From Microbacterium sp. GCS4 (lineage in GTDB: Bacteria > Actinomycetota > Actinomycetes > Actinomycetales > Microbacteriaceae): DNA of 64,000 nt. Made by a program: the position numbers and the translations under genes. The DNA lies in contig NZ_LGYE01000006.1 in assembly GCF_001262495.1 (NCBI RefSeq), positions 1 to 64,000 of the forward strand, read 5' to 3'. Below, piece by piece: positions 19,743 through 27,428 of the stretch. Each line of letters starts with the position of its first letter. Within the stretch, counting starts at the first letter, position 1. The notes beneath the pieces were generated by a model that worked only from the letters and a program-made list of their open reading frames with translations, had not been told where the DNA came from and searched no databases.

Positions 19743-20678
19743 GTGACTGTCATCATCGCGTTCCTCGCCAACGTCCTCGTGGCGATCGCGAAGACGGTCG
19801 CGGCCGTGCTGACGTCGTCGGCGTCGATGGTCGCGGAGGCCGCGCACTCCTGGGCGGATGCGGGCAACGAGATCTTCCTGCTGATCGCCGACCGCCGTGG
19901 CGCGAAGGCCAAGGACGACCGGCATCCGCTCGGCTATGGTCGCGCGGCGTTCGTGTGGTCGCTGATCGCCGCGTTCGGGATCTTCACGGCGGGTTCGATC
20001 GTGTCGATCATGCACGGCGTGCAGGAGCTCGCCGAGACCGGGCCGGTGGAGAGCCCGGGCATCGCCTACACGGTGCTCGGCATCGCGTTCGTGCTGGAGG
20101 GCGCGTCGTTCACTCAGGCGCTCGTGCGCTCCCGGCGGCTGGCGCGCGAGCGCGGGTCGTCGACCTGGGACTACGTGCTCGGCACGAGCGACACGACCCT
20201 GCGGGCGGTGTTCTTCGAGGACATGGCCGCGCTGATCGGGCTCGTGCTCGCCGGCGGCGCGATCGTCCTGCATCAGATCACGGGCGTCGCGGCCTGGGAT
20301 GCCGTGGGGTCGATCCTCGTCGGCATCCTGCTCGGGGTCGTCGCGGTCATCCTGATCGGACGCAACATCGCTTTCCTGGTCGGAACGAACGCGACGCCCG
20401 AGCTGCGGAACCGCGTGGGCCGCGCACTGCTCACGTCTCCGCAGGTGCAGCGCGTCACGTACCTGCACATCGAGTATGTCGGGCCCAACCGCCTGTTCCT
20501 CGTGGCGGAGGTGGATCTGACCGGCGACGCGCGGGAGCACGATGTCGCGAGCCGGCTGCGGGAGATCGAACGGCAGATCGAGGCGCATCCGGTCGTCGAG
20601 ACGGTCGTGCTGTCGCTGTCGGTCGACGACGAGGCATCGCTCGATTTCGGCGAGGATGCGACTGCCGCGACGGTGTGA
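19743..20678 (+). CDS. Cation diffusion facilitator (CDF) family transporter
   Basis: 311 residues, GTG start. Six membrane segments occur in the first 200 residues. The first metal-binding region is SMVAEAAHSWADAGNE (helix 2) followed by DDRHPLGYGRAAFVW. Helix 5 has an EDMAALIGLVLAGGA pattern in the place of the HxxxD site, so the second half-site is altered. The C-terminal cytoplasmic ferredoxin-like domain ends LSLSVDDEASLDFG. CDF proteins export divalent metals such as Zn or Mn against protons. Confidence 0.87.
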   Translation: MTVIIAFLANVLVAIAKTVAAVLTSSASMVAEAAHSWADAGNEIFLLIADRRGAKAKDDRHPLGYGRAAFVWSLIAAFGIFTAGSIVSIMHGVQELAETGPVESPGIAYTVLGIAFVLEGASFTQALVRSRRLARERGSSTWDYVLGTSDTTLRAVFFEDMAALIGLVLAGGAIVLHQITGVAAWDAVGSILVGILLGVVAVILIGRNIAFLVGTNATPELRNRVGRALLTSPQVQRVTYLHIEYVGPNRLFLVAEVDLTGDAREHDVASRLREIERQIEAHPVVETVVLSLSVDDEASLDFGEDATAATV

Positions 20679-20695
20679 GTCGCAGGGATGACACG

Positions 20696-22417
20696 TCATC
20701 CGACGCCGATGCTCGGTGCTCGGTCGATGACCAGCTCGTGCTCGCGCTCGCGCCTCGCGGCGGGACCGGCGAGTGCGTACTCGATGTCGCGCGAAGGCTT
20801 CGGCCGTCCCCCGCGTTGCGGGCGTGGTCGATGCCGGACAGGCGCTGTTCGGCCGGTCGTCCTCGCGTCTCGGTCGCTGAGCCGCGGTGTTCTCCAGAGC
20901 TGCTCGGGATCCCACCAGGCCGGCCCTCGCACCTGCGGCACGCCGGAGTCCATGCGGATCTCCCACCCCGATCCGTCGAGCGAGCGGTGATGCCACCAGC
21001 ACAGGGGCACCCCGTTGTCGGTGTCGGTCGGCCCGCCTCGCGAGTGTTCGGTGACGTGATGGATCTCGCACCACCCGGCCGGCACGTGGCATCCCGGGAT
21101 GAGGCACTCCTTGTCCCGGGCCACGATCGCTCGACGCTGGTGCACGGTGAACACGCGGCCCATGCTGCTGATCCCGACGATGCGCCCTCCGTCGAACACG
21201 ACGCGTTGGATCGTGCCGGAGCAGCCTGTCTGCGCCGCGACCCGTGCGGGCACCTGTGCATGCGAGTGTCCGTGCGCCCCCGGGAGTGATGCCGCTCCGG
21301 ATCCGCGCTCGAGATCCGCGACGTCCATCGTGACGACGAGGGTCGGCGCCGCGCCACCGAGCGTCGGCATGTCCTTGTGGCGTGCGGCGATGGCAAGGGC
21401 CGCCGCGAACGCGTCGTGCCGCTTCTGCAGCGGCGTGCGGCCGTCGATCACGTTACGCGGATCGGTATTGAACGGGTCTGCGGCCCCACCAGGATCTGCG
21501 CCCTCACCAGCGCCCGCGCCAGGATCAGCGTCAGCGTCAGCGCCCGCGCCAGCGCCAGCGCCCGCGCCAGCGCCCGCGCCAGGATCAGCGTCAGCGTCAG
21601 CGTCAGCGTCAGCGTCAAGGAACGCCACCCGTGGCTTCGCCGGCCCCTCGCCCGCCGGGTTGTTGATCGCGTCGAGGACGGTCTCGAGCTGCGCCGCCAC
21701 TTCGGGCGACAGCCACCCGCGGATCGGCCGCAGTCCGTCGCGCAGACGACCGATCGTGAGCCCGCGCCGGTGCTGTGCGTTCGCATCGTCGGGCTCTGCG
21801 CCGTCGGGATCGAGCACCGCGACGAGCGCATGCGCGAGGATTCCCAGGTCGTCGGTCGTCGGGATCGGCGCATCAGCCCCACTGTCACGATCCGCGTCGA
21901 CGCCCTTTCCGGCATCCGCGCTTCCATACCCACCGCGTGCGGCGTCGGCGAGGCACTGATCGGCGCTCGCTCGCTCATCGGGGGTCAGGCGGTCTCGGCA
22001 TCTCTCGACCGGAGTCGTCGCCGCGAGCATGCCGGCGACGCTCACTCTGCCGTCGAGCATAGCTTCGCGGAGTTCGGGCCAACGCGCGGGAAGCCGCTCA
22101 CCGGAGAGCAGGTTGACGTCGCGGCGCACGAGATCGACGACTTTGCCGATCCGGGCGGCACCTGCAGCATCCGTCGACAGCGTGCGTTGCAGCAGCTCGC
22201 TCGTGGACCGACACCCGGCACCGTGCGAGAGGTCGACGGCGTCGCCCGTCGCGACGGTCTCGACGATCATGGCCTCGAGGCGCCGCAGCGCGGCACCCGC
22301 CGTCGCCAGGATCTCCAGCCGTTCGTCCGATGACACCCCGGCCAGGGTGTCGTCGCCCAGCATCGCGTCGAGATCGTGGACGACCTGAGCGAGACGAGAG
22401 CAGGAACCGGTGGGCAT
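20696..22417 (-). CDS. DUF222 / HNH endonuclease domain protein with expanded Asp-Ala/Gly-Ala linker
   Basis: 573 residues. The N-terminal DUF222 helical domain (about 1-270) is followed by a low-complexity linker of DADADAD and GAGAGAG runs (about 265-315). A C-terminal HNH nuclease core has CLIPGCHVPAGWCEIHHVTEHSRGGPTDTDNGVPLCWWHH, with both CxxC-like zinc pairs. Such genes are abundant, multicopy and variable in Microbacteriaceae and are related to 13E12 repeat proteins of mycobacteria. Function in vivo is unknown. The linker is made of direct DNA repeats. The start MPTGSCS is the best family fit but has only a weak ribosome-binding site. Confidence 0.83.
   Translation of the reverse strand: MPTGSCSRLAQVVHDLDAMLGDDTLAGVSSDERLEILATAGAALRRLEAMIVETVATGDAVDLSHGAGCRSTSELLQRTLSTDAAGAARIGKVVDLVRRDVNLLSGERLPARWPELREAMLDGRVSVAGMLAATTPVERCRDRLTPDERASADQCLADAARGGYGSADAGKGVDADRDSGADAPIPTTDDLGILAHALVAVLDPDGAEPDDANAQHRRGLTIGRLRDGLRPIRGWLSPEVAAQLETVLDAINNPAGEGPAKPRVAFLDADADADADADPGAGAGAGAGAGAGADADADPGAGAGEGADPGGAADPFNTDPRNVIDGRTPLQKRHDAFAAALAIAARHKDMPTLGGAAPTLVVTMDVADLERGSGAASLPGAHGHSHAQVPARVAAQTGCSGTIQRVVFDGGRIVGISSMGRVFTVHQRRAIVARDKECLIPGCHVPAGWCEIHHVTEHSRGGPTDTDNGVPLCWWHHRSLDGSGWEIRMDSGVPQVRGPAWWDPEQLWRTPRLSDRDARTTGRTAPVRHRPRPQRGGRPKPSRDIEYALAGPAARREREHELVIDRAPSIGVG
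21511..21617. repeat. Low-complexity tandem repeat coding the linker of the HNH protein
   Basis: A 30-bp block starting cgcccgcgccaggatcagcg occurs at 21511-21540 and again, exactly, at 21571-21600. The bases between and after are hexamer repeats (agcgtc, gcgccc). It encodes alternating Asp-Ala and Gly-Ala stretches in frame, so copy number can vary without breaking the gene. Confidence 0.85.
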
Positions 22418-22526
22418 GCCCCCATCCCAGCAGGAGCCACCGACATTCGCACCGGCTTGAGCGCCGATTTTTCCCAGCTCAGAGAGATATTCCGGAACAG
22501 CACGCTCCCGATCGAACTCTCGCCGC

Positions 22527-23081
22527 TCAGGACTCCCAGTTGTCGGCGAGCTTGCCGAGAAGGCGGGCGAGTTCGACCCGCTCCTCGTCGGTGAACGCGG
22601 CGAGCGCCTTGCCCAGCGCCTCGCGTCGCTCGCCACGCACACCGCGCACCAGCGATCGCCCCTCGTCGGTCAGCGCGATCCGGGTGCGGCGCGCGTCGTC
22701 GGGATCGGCCTCTCGGCGCAGCCATCCGTGCGCGACCCCCTGCTGGACCAGGCGCGAGGCACGGGGCTGGTCCACGCCGATCGCGGAGCCGAGATCGCTC
22801 ACGCTGAGCGGGACGGATGCCGCGGCGAGCGCCTCGAGCATCCGCATCCGAGCCGGTCCCCCGAAGCGCCCCGAGGGGTCACCCATCCACGGCGGCATGC
22901 CGGGATGACCGGGCCGACCAGGGTGGGCGTGCTCGAAGTGGTCGGGGTGGGGTCCGCCGTGCCAGCCGTGCGGTCCGCCACGTCCACCAGGGCCGCGTCC
23001 TCGATCGCCGGCTCGACGGCCCCGCAGGCGCGCGAGAGCGCGGGCGATGGCTTCGGCGGGGTCGTTCTCGGAGTCGCTCAC
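22527..23081 (-). CDS. MarR-family regulator with His/Gly-rich N-terminal extension
   Basis: 184 residues. The first 75 residues are extraordinarily rich in Gly, His, Pro and Arg (HGWHGGPHPDHFEHAHPG). The MarR winged helix follows: PARMRMLEALAAASVPLSVSDLGSAIGVDQPRASRLVQQ and the wing READPDDARRTRIALTDEGR. The His cluster suggests metal binding or sensing. The gene is divergent from another winged-helix protein with an even longer His/Gly tail, and the intergenic region is full of ACATGC-type motifs, so the pair is probably co-regulated and autoregulated. Confidence 0.85.
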   Translation of the reverse strand: MSDSENDPAEAIARALARLRGRRAGDRGRGPGGRGGPHGWHGGPHPDHFEHAHPGRPGHPGMPPWMGDPSGRFGGPARMRMLEALAAASVPLSVSDLGSAIGVDQPRASRLVQQGVAHGWLRREADPDDARRTRIALTDEGRSLVRGVRGERREALGKALAAFTDEERVELARLLGKLADNWES

Positions 23082-23187
23082 GCCTCGATTTTACATGCGA
23101 CTTGACATGCATTCGTGACGCATGTCACACTACATGTACATGCACTGTGACAAGCACATGCTCACTGACATCAAAAGGACACCACTT
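23082..23187. promoter_or_regulatory. Divergent control region with repeated ACATGC/GCATGT motifs
   Basis: The 106 bases between the two His-rich regulators are AT-richer than their surroundings. They carry an exact inverted repeat TGACATGC (23103-23110) and GCATGTCA (23120-23127) with 9 bases between, a TACATGTA palindrome (23131-23138), and further ACATGC copies at about 23095, 23137 and 23155. This density fits cooperative binding by a MarR dimer, most simply the product of the adjacent gene. Confidence 0.65.
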
Positions 23188-24042
23188 ATGAACACCTCAG
23201 ACACTCAGAACCCCGAGAACACTCCGAACCACGACCGTCCGTTCGGATACTGGCTCAAGGCGGTCGACCGCCTCATGGCCGCCGAGTTCGCCACCGCCTT
23301 CGACGGCGAGCACGCGAGCCGCCGCGATTGGCGCCTCCTGAACGCCGTTGAGGGCACGAACGCGCCGCGCCGCCCGCTCTCCGCACACAAGCTGCGCGGA
23401 CTCGTCGAGCGCGGATGGATCGTCGCCGACGGCGAGGGCTGGACCCTGACCGACGAGGGGCGTGCCGCCAAGGACCGCCTCGGCGGCATCGTCGACGGCA
23501 TCCGCGCGAAGGTCGCAGACGCCGTCTCACCGGACGACCTCGCCACCACCGTGGCGTCGCTCGAGCAGATCGCGCGCGCCTTCGGCTGGGACGAGGAGAC
23601 CCCTCTCCCCCACAAGCGCACGCACGGTCGCGGCTTCGGACGCCGTCACGGCTTCGGCCCGCGTCATGGCTTCGGAGGCCGCGGGTTCGAAGGCCATGGC
23701 CGCCCGTTCGGCCCCGGATTCGGTCACGACGCTGGACCGGATGCCGAGCACGGCGACTGCGGACACCGCGGCCACCCCGGTCACGACCGCTTCCGCCGCG
23801 GACGCGGCGAGCACCGGTTCGCCGCGCACGAGTCCACCGGCCACGCGCACGGCTCACATCACGAGCACGGCTCAGACCACGCGCACGGCGACATCCCCGG
23901 CGAGCACCGACACGGCGGACGCGGTTTCGGCGGACGCGGCTTCGGCGCACACGGACACCCGGGACACCCTGGGGCCCGCATGGCGCAGCACGCCTTCGAG
24001 CGCGGCTTCGACGCCGGCTACTCCCGCGGGCGCGACGCCTGA
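23188..24042 (+). CDS. Winged-helix (MarR-like) protein with long His/Gly-rich C-terminal tail
   Basis: 284 residues; the start ATG has AAAGGA upstream. The first 120 residues look like a winged-helix domain (RRDWRLLNAVEG, HKLRGLVERGWIVADGEGWTLTDEGRAAKDRL), closest in pattern to MarR-type proteins but missing a clear recognition helix. From about 140 the chain is built of His, Gly, Phe, Arg and Asp repeats (RRHGFGPRHGFGGRGFEGHG, then HAHGSHHEHGSDHAHGD). The tail could bind nickel, zinc or copper, as His-rich metallochaperones do. Function unknown. Divergent from the MarR gene at 22527. Confidence 0.7.
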   Translation: MNTSDTQNPENTPNHDRPFGYWLKAVDRLMAAEFATAFDGEHASRRDWRLLNAVEGTNAPRRPLSAHKLRGLVERGWIVADGEGWTLTDEGRAAKDRLGGIVDGIRAKVADAVSPDDLATTVASLEQIARAFGWDEETPLPHKRTHGRGFGRRHGFGPRHGFGGRGFEGHGRPFGPGFGHDAGPDAEHGDCGHRGHPGHDRFRRGRGEHRFAAHESTGHAHGSHHEHGSDHAHGDIPGEHRHGGRGFGGRGFGAHGHPGHPGARMAQHAFERGFDAGYSRGRDA

Positions 24043-24111
24043 CGGTGCCCATCCGGACGACCCCGCCCCACGGCATCCATCCGGAACGACCCGCCTCACG
24101 GCATCCATCCA

Positions 24112-24139
24112 GAACGCCCCCTCTCCGGAGGGGGCGTTC
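24112..24139. terminator. Bidirectional terminator stem-loop
   Basis: GAACGCCCCCTC (24112-24123) and GAGGGGGCGTTC (24128-24139) form a perfect 12-bp stem with a TCCG loop. It lies between the convergent His-rich protein gene and the TetR gene. Just upstream is a direct repeat containing acggcatccatcc (two copies). Confidence 0.8.
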
Positions 24140-24187
24140 GGCATCCATGACCGGCGCCGGGCGGCACCGGCGACCCCGGCATCCGCC

Positions 24188-24772
24188 CTATCGCAACGCG
24201 GGGAGGATGACCTGGTCGACGAGCTCCGCGACGGCCTCGGGTTCGAGGGCGCGGCGACGCAGGCTCACGCTGCCGAAGGCGGCGGTCGGCACTATCCCCG
24301 CGATGACCGCGATGGGAGCATCGGCCCGGACCTCCCCGCGATCGCGCCACCGTTCGATCACACGCGTGAGCACGGCGACCGGAGGCCCTCCGATGACGCG
24401 GTAGGCGACCTCACGGAGCTCCTCGTCGCGTCCGATCTCACTGAGGATGCTGGCGAGCACGTTCGCAGTGCGCTCGTCCGCCTGGGCGAAATGCAGCGCA
24501 GCCGCGAGCAGATCGCCCCGCAGCGTGCCGGTGTCCGGTGCGTCCGTCGTGACCTGGAGCGCGCGGACCGCCGCGACCACGAGCTCGGCCTTGTTCTCCC
24601 AGCGGCGGTAGATGGCGGATCGTCCGCATCGCGCACGCTGGGCGACCGCCGCGATCGTCGTGCCGGCATAGCCGTTCTCGATCAGCAGCTCGTGCACGGC
24701 GGCGAGGATCGCGGCCTCGACGCCGGGATCGCGCGGACGACCGGCCGTCCTGCTCGCCTGAACCGCTTCCAT
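24188..24772 (-). CDS. TetR/AcrR-family transcriptional repressor
   Basis: 194 residues. The N-terminal helix-turn-helix (about 15-62) reads EAAILAAVHELLIENGYAGTTIAAVAQRARCGRSAIYRRWENKAELV, a standard TetR signature. The C-terminal ligand-binding helical domain is of the TetR_C_11 kind. Divergent from the DUF6069 membrane protein with 91 bases between; a double CGGTACCG palindrome there is the likely operator. The ligand is unknown. Confidence 0.9.
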   Translation of the reverse strand: MEAVQASRTAGRPRDPGVEAAILAAVHELLIENGYAGTTIAAVAQRARCGRSAIYRRWENKAELVVAAVRALQVTTDAPDTGTLRGDLLAAALHFAQADERTANVLASILSEIGRDEELREVAYRVIGGPPVAVLTRVIERWRDRGEVRADAPIAVIAGIVPTAAFGSVSLRRRALEPEAVAELVDQVILPALR

Positions 24773-24817
24773 GAGTCCCCATTGTATATTCCGGGAACGA
24801 AGAGTACCGTTACATAT

Positions 24818-24835
24818 CGGTACCGGTCGGTACCG
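24818..24835. promoter_or_regulatory. Double CGGTACCG palindrome, TetR operator candidate
   Basis: CGGTACCG at 24818-24825 and again at 24828-24835 are two exact palindromes with centres 10 bp apart, one helical turn. A third half-site, GTACCG, occurs at 24804-24809. They lie between the divergent TetR gene and the DUF6069 gene and would place repressor dimers on one face of the helix over both promoters. Confidence 0.7.
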
Positions 24836-24863
24836 TATTGGATCCGTCGATCAAGGAGCTGTC

Positions 24864-25295
24864 ATGGTCACCACCGTCCCCGCCGAGCAGGCCGCGACGC
24901 GGTCCCGCACGCGCACCATCCTCACCCTCGTCACGGCGGCCGTCATCGCGGTCGCCGCCAACACCGTCGTCGCGGCCGTCGCCGTCGCGACCGGAGCCCC
25001 GGCGACCTACGGTCCGCTCACCTTCCCTGCCTACGGCCTTTTCACCGTGATCGGCGTCGCGCTCGGATGGTTCGGGTGGTCACTCGTGCAGCGCAAGGCC
25101 CGCGACCCGCGGCGCACTCTCACGATCCTGGTGCCCGCCGTCACGGTCGCGTCGTTCCTGCCGGACGTGCTGCTGCTCGTGCTCGGATTCATCCCCGGCA
25201 CGACCACCGGCGCGGTGATCGCACTGATGGTGATGCACCTCGTCGTCGTCGCGGTCGCCGTGCCCGCATACGCCTTCGCCTCCCGCATCCGCTGA
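24864..25295 (+). CDS. DUF6069 family small membrane protein
   Basis: 143 residues from an ATG with AAGGAG upstream. Four hydrophobic segments span about 18-42, 55-75, 90-108 and 115-138. The layout, with FPAYGLFTVIGVALGWFGW between helices 1 and 2, matches the DUF6069 actinobacterial family. It is probably the direct target of the divergent TetR repressor, so the pair may respond to a toxic compound, but no activity is known. Confidence 0.75.
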   Translation: MVTTVPAEQAATRSRTRTILTLVTAAVIAVAANTVVAAVAVATGAPATYGPLTFPAYGLFTVIGVALGWFGWSLVQRKARDPRRTLTILVPAVTVASFLPDVLLLVLGFIPGTTTGAVIALMVMHLVVVAVAVPAYAFASRIR

Positions 25296-25330
25296 GCCGG
25301 GGCCGGCAGCTGAGGAGGTGCGCCGGTGTC

Positions 25331-25631
25331 GGCCGGCGCGGGCGCAGGAGAAGACGCCGGCGCAGGACATTTCCGGGGGATGCCCCCTACCTCCGCGTCA
25401 TCCCCTACCCCGGCGCGAGGGTGCCGGCCGGCGCGGGCGCAGGAGAAGACGCCGGCGCAGGACATTTCCGGGGGATGCCCCCTACCTCCGCGTCATCCCC
25501 TACCCCGGCGCGAGGGTGCCGGCCGGCGCGGGCGCAGGAGAAGACGCCGGCGCAGGACATTTCCGGGGGATGCCCCCTACCTCCGCGTCATCCCCTACCC
25601 CGGCGTCATCCCCTACCCCGGCGCGAGGAGG
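25331..25631. repeat. Three exact tandem copies of a 95-bp repeat
   Basis: Copies start at 25331, 25426 and 25521 with a period of exactly 95 bases; I see no mismatch between the first two. The third is identical until it nears its end, where a 16-base piece containing tcatcccctacccc is duplicated. Each unit holds the small hairpin GGGGG-atg-CCCCC and two GCCGGCGC blocks. It fills the gap between the convergent DUF6069 gene and the proline-rich membrane protein, and the last codons and stop of the latter lie inside the repeat tail. No gene is supported in 25296-25612. Confidence 0.9.
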
Positions 25632-26089
25632 GCGGATGCCGTCGCCAGCACCGACCCGGCACCACCGCTCGACCAGGGGAAGGAGGTCGTCGTCGCGAGG
25701 AACACTCCGACGGCGACGGCGCCGAGCAGCAGCAGGATCAGCACCGCGAAGATCACGCCGGACAGCACCCGGTAGCCGCCCGAGGTGGGGACCTCGGGTG
25801 CGATAGACGGCTGAGCCCAGTCGTCCGCGGCGGCCGCCGGACGGTCGCCGGACGGCTGGGCCGCAATGGAGGTCGGACGGCGGGAGGACCGCAGCTGCGC
25901 CTCGGGCGGAGGCGGCGGGATCACGTCATCCGCGGGCAGGATGTCGGGCGGCGGGGGCACCGCCGCCTCCGAGGCCTCCGGCACCGACGGGGCCTCCGGG
26001 ATGAGGCCGTCGGGGATCGGCGTCTCGGGCGGGGGCGGCGGCACGACCGCATCCGTCGTCGGATCCTGCGGGTTCGTGCCGTCGCTCAT
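25613..26089 (-). CDS. Proline-rich single-pass membrane protein
   Basis: 158 residues. The N-terminal half is disordered and rich in Pro, Glu and Ala (VVPPPPPETPIPDG, VIPPPPPEAQL). A single membrane helix follows at about 108-132 (VLSGVIFAVLILLLLGAVAVGVFLA), then a short Ser/Gly/Ala tail outside. Proline-rich actinobacterial membrane proteins of this build are usually of unknown function. The start follows the dcd stop by one base, so it is probably translated from the dcd message. Its 3' end is formed by the 95-bp repeat array. Confidence 0.7.
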   Translation of the reverse strand: MSDGTNPQDPTTDAVVPPPPPETPIPDGLIPEAPSVPEASEAAVPPPPDILPADDVIPPPPPEAQLRSSRRPTSIAAQPSGDRPAAAADDWAQPSIAPEVPTSGGYRVLSGVIFAVLILLLLGAVAVGVFLATTTSFPWSSGGAGSVLATASALLAPG

Positions 26090-26090
26090 G

Positions 26091-26696
26091 TCAGCCTCCC
26101 AGCGCTCCCACGTCGGTCACTCCCACGTCGGTGCGGTGGAAGTTCTGGAACGAGCGGGATGCCGTCGGCCCGCGCTGTCCCTGGTAGCGATTGCCGTACG
26201 GGCCGGAGCCGTACGGGTTCTCGGCCGGCGACGTCAGACGGAAGAAGCAGAGCTGACCGATCTTCATGCCGGGCCACAGCTTGATCGGCAGGGTCGCGAC
26301 GTTCGCGAGCTCCAGCGTGACGTGCCCCGTGAAGCCGGGGTCGATGAATCCGGCGGTCGAGTGCGTGATCAGGCCGAGGCGCCCGAGCGAGGACTTGCCC
26401 TCCAGGCGCGCCGCCACGTCGTCGGGCAGCGTGACCTGCTCGAAGGTCGCGCCCAGCGCGAACTCGCCGGGATGCAGGATGAACGGCTCGTCCGGGTCGA
26501 CCTCGATCAGCCGTGTGAGCTCGGGCTGGTCGACCGAGGGGTCGATGAACGGGTACTTGTGATTGTCGAAGAGGCGGAAGTACCGGTCCAGCCGGACGTC
26601 GATGCTCGACGGCTGGATCATCTCCGGCTCGTGCGGTGCCAGGCCGATGCGGCCCGTGGCGAGTTCGGCCCTGATATCGCGATCGCTGAGAAGCAC
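26091..26696 (-). CDS. dcd: dCTP deaminase (bifunctional, dUMP-forming type)
   Basis: 201 residues, GTG start. It has the dUTPase-like fold motifs [18 protein letters not shown], the nucleotide-binding [34 protein letters not shown] with the catalytic Glu, and the C-terminal [15 protein letters not shown] cap. Length and the actinobacterial context fit the bifunctional dCTP deaminase/dUTPase that converts dCTP directly to dUMP for thymidylate synthesis. Cytoplasmic homotrimer. Divergent from tRNA-Gly. Confidence 0.94.
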   Translation of the reverse strand: MLLSDRDIRAELATGRIGLAPHEPEMIQPSSIDVRLDRYFRLFDNHKYPFIDPSVDQPELTRLIEVDPDEPFILHPGEFALGATFEQVTLPDDVAARLEGKSSLGRLGLITHSTAGFIDPGFTGHVTLELANVATLPIKLWPGMKIGQLCFFRLTSPAENPYGSGPYGNRYQGQRGPTASRSFQNFHRTDVGVTDVGALGG

Positions 26697-26789
26697 GGCA
26701 CCAGCCTAGTTGCCACGCCGTGACCGCGCTTTGGCCATGACGTGTCGGCCGGGTAGGCTTGCGATCACCCGCTCCTCGGATGCGGGTGC

Positions 26790-26860
26790 GGGGCTGTAGT
26801 TCAATGGTAGAACTTCTGCTTCCCAAGCAGACAGCGCGGGTTCGATTCCCGTCAGCCCCT
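26790..26860 (+). tRNA. tRNA-Gly (anticodon CCC)
   Basis: The 71-base cloverleaf is complete. The acceptor stem GGGGCTG pairs with CAGCCCC (26853-26859), the D stem is GTTC/GAAC, and the anticodon stem is TCTGC/GCAGA around the loop TTCCCAA, giving anticodon CCC. The T arm is GCGGG-TTCGATT-CCCGT. The 3' CCA is not encoded (the next bases are CCG). An island boundary starts at the base after the discriminator, which suits integration beside a tRNA gene. Confidence 0.95.
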
Positions 26861-26870
26861 CCGCATGTGA
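26861..26870. repeat. Left copy of 10-bp direct repeat flanking the island
   Basis: CCGCATGTGA follows the tRNA directly and recurs in the same orientation at 44809-44818, just outside the right inverted repeat. It is a candidate duplicated target or attachment core. Confidence 0.5.
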
Positions 26871-26871
26871 T

Positions 26872-26889
26872 TTCCAAAGCTATCCCGGA
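26872..26889. repeat. Left inverted repeat of the island
   Basis: TTCCAAAGCTATCCCGGA is the exact reverse complement of 44785-44802. Similarity continues inward with a CTGGAG block on both sides (after TAGT on the left, directly on the right). Confidence 0.75.
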
Positions 26890-27026
26890 TAGTCTGGAGT
26901 CACTCCAGACTGGAGTTCTCAAGGACTTCGAGCCTTCTTTCCACGCCGCGAACGAGAGAATCGCGAATCCGGTCCAGGCACTGCCGTGACGACGCGGGTC
27001 AGCTGACCGCGTTGCACTCGAGAGTG

Positions 27027-27428
27027 CTAGCGCAGAACTCGGAGAGCGGGCTGATGCGCGGTGTCCACGATGACGTTCTTGCCGTCTTCGAAGGGGGCTT
27101 CGTCATCACTGACGAAGAGCACGGGGACGGTGTGCTTGTACAGCTCTGCCGCGACCAGGGCGCCGGTGACGATGATGGCGTCACGTGACCCCAGAATGAT
27201 GGCGGCTGGCCCGGCACCCGACCGGATGAGTTCCGCGAGAACGCTCGATGACGAACTCGACCCGCGGCCGGTCATGACCAGGATGGAGTTAGAGAGGTTC
27301 CGGCCACGGTCAGGGTGATGGAGATCCACGACCGTGCCGCTCTCGTCCACTCCACCCCAGAACGACAACGGGGCGCGCAGTCGAAGCAGCGGTCCAATGG
27401 CGACTCCGTCGAGGAGGACGTCAATCAT
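27027..27428 (-). CDS. Aconitase X small (swivel, DUF126) subunit
   Basis: 133 residues. The swivel-domain signature is intact: SFWGGVDESGTVVDLHH, the strictly conserved MTGRGSSSSSSVLAELI run, and AIIVTGALVAAELYKHTVPV. The start ATG overlaps the stop of the large subunit (ATGA at 27425-27428), so the two are translated together as a split type AcnX. Together they dehydrate a hydroxy acid; characterised bacterial AcnX enzymes act on cis-3-hydroxy-L-proline, and archaeal ones on mevalonate 5-phosphate. It is the last gene of the peptide-importer operon. Confidence 0.9.
   Translation of the reverse strand: MIDVLLDGVAIGPLLRLRAPLSFWGGVDESGTVVDLHHPDRGRNLSNSILVMTGRGSSSSSSVLAELIRSGAGPAAIILGSRDAIIVTGALVAAELYKHTVPVLFVSDDEAPFEDGKNVIVDTAHQPALRVLR

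Larger units (their letters stand above)
26697..27026. other. 330-bp non-coding stretch with tRNA-Gly and the left island boundary
   Basis: Apart from the tRNA at 26790-26860 this interval holds the 10-bp direct repeat (26861-26870), the 18-bp inverted repeat (26872-26889) and a 9-bp stem-loop AGTCTGGAG/CTCCAGACT (26891-26911) that could end the tRNA transcript. About 115 bases follow with no coding signal, up to the stop of the first island gene. Confidence 0.6.

Noticed and set aside
17901-21107. A 1068-codon open frame on the minus strand across the Lrp, UMF1 and CDF genes
   Set aside because: Its product is Arg/His/Asp/Glu low-complexity with no domain, and it is antisense to three clear genes. 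It is a GC-skew shadow.
25331-25631. CRISPR array
   Set aside because: The units are contiguous 95-bp tandem copies without variable spacers, and no cas gene is near.
23462-26284. A 940-codon plus-strand frame running through the His-rich gene, the TetR gene, the repeats and dcd
   Set aside because: Crosses several better-supported genes in other frames and both strands; low-complexity product.
26788-26862. tRNA-Gly starting two bases earlier (GCGGGGC acceptor)
   Set aside because: That stem has a mismatch with the 3' side, whereas GGGGCTG/CAGCCCC starting at 26790 pairs perfectly and gives standard arm lengths.
26891-26911. Link between the island-edge CTGGAGT/ACTCCAG hairpin and the AACTCCAG/CTGGAGTT arms of the Lrp palindrome at 17189-17226
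   Set aside because: The shared heptamer is short, the surrounding bases differ, and one is a tight hairpin while the other is a spaced operator. Probably coincidence.
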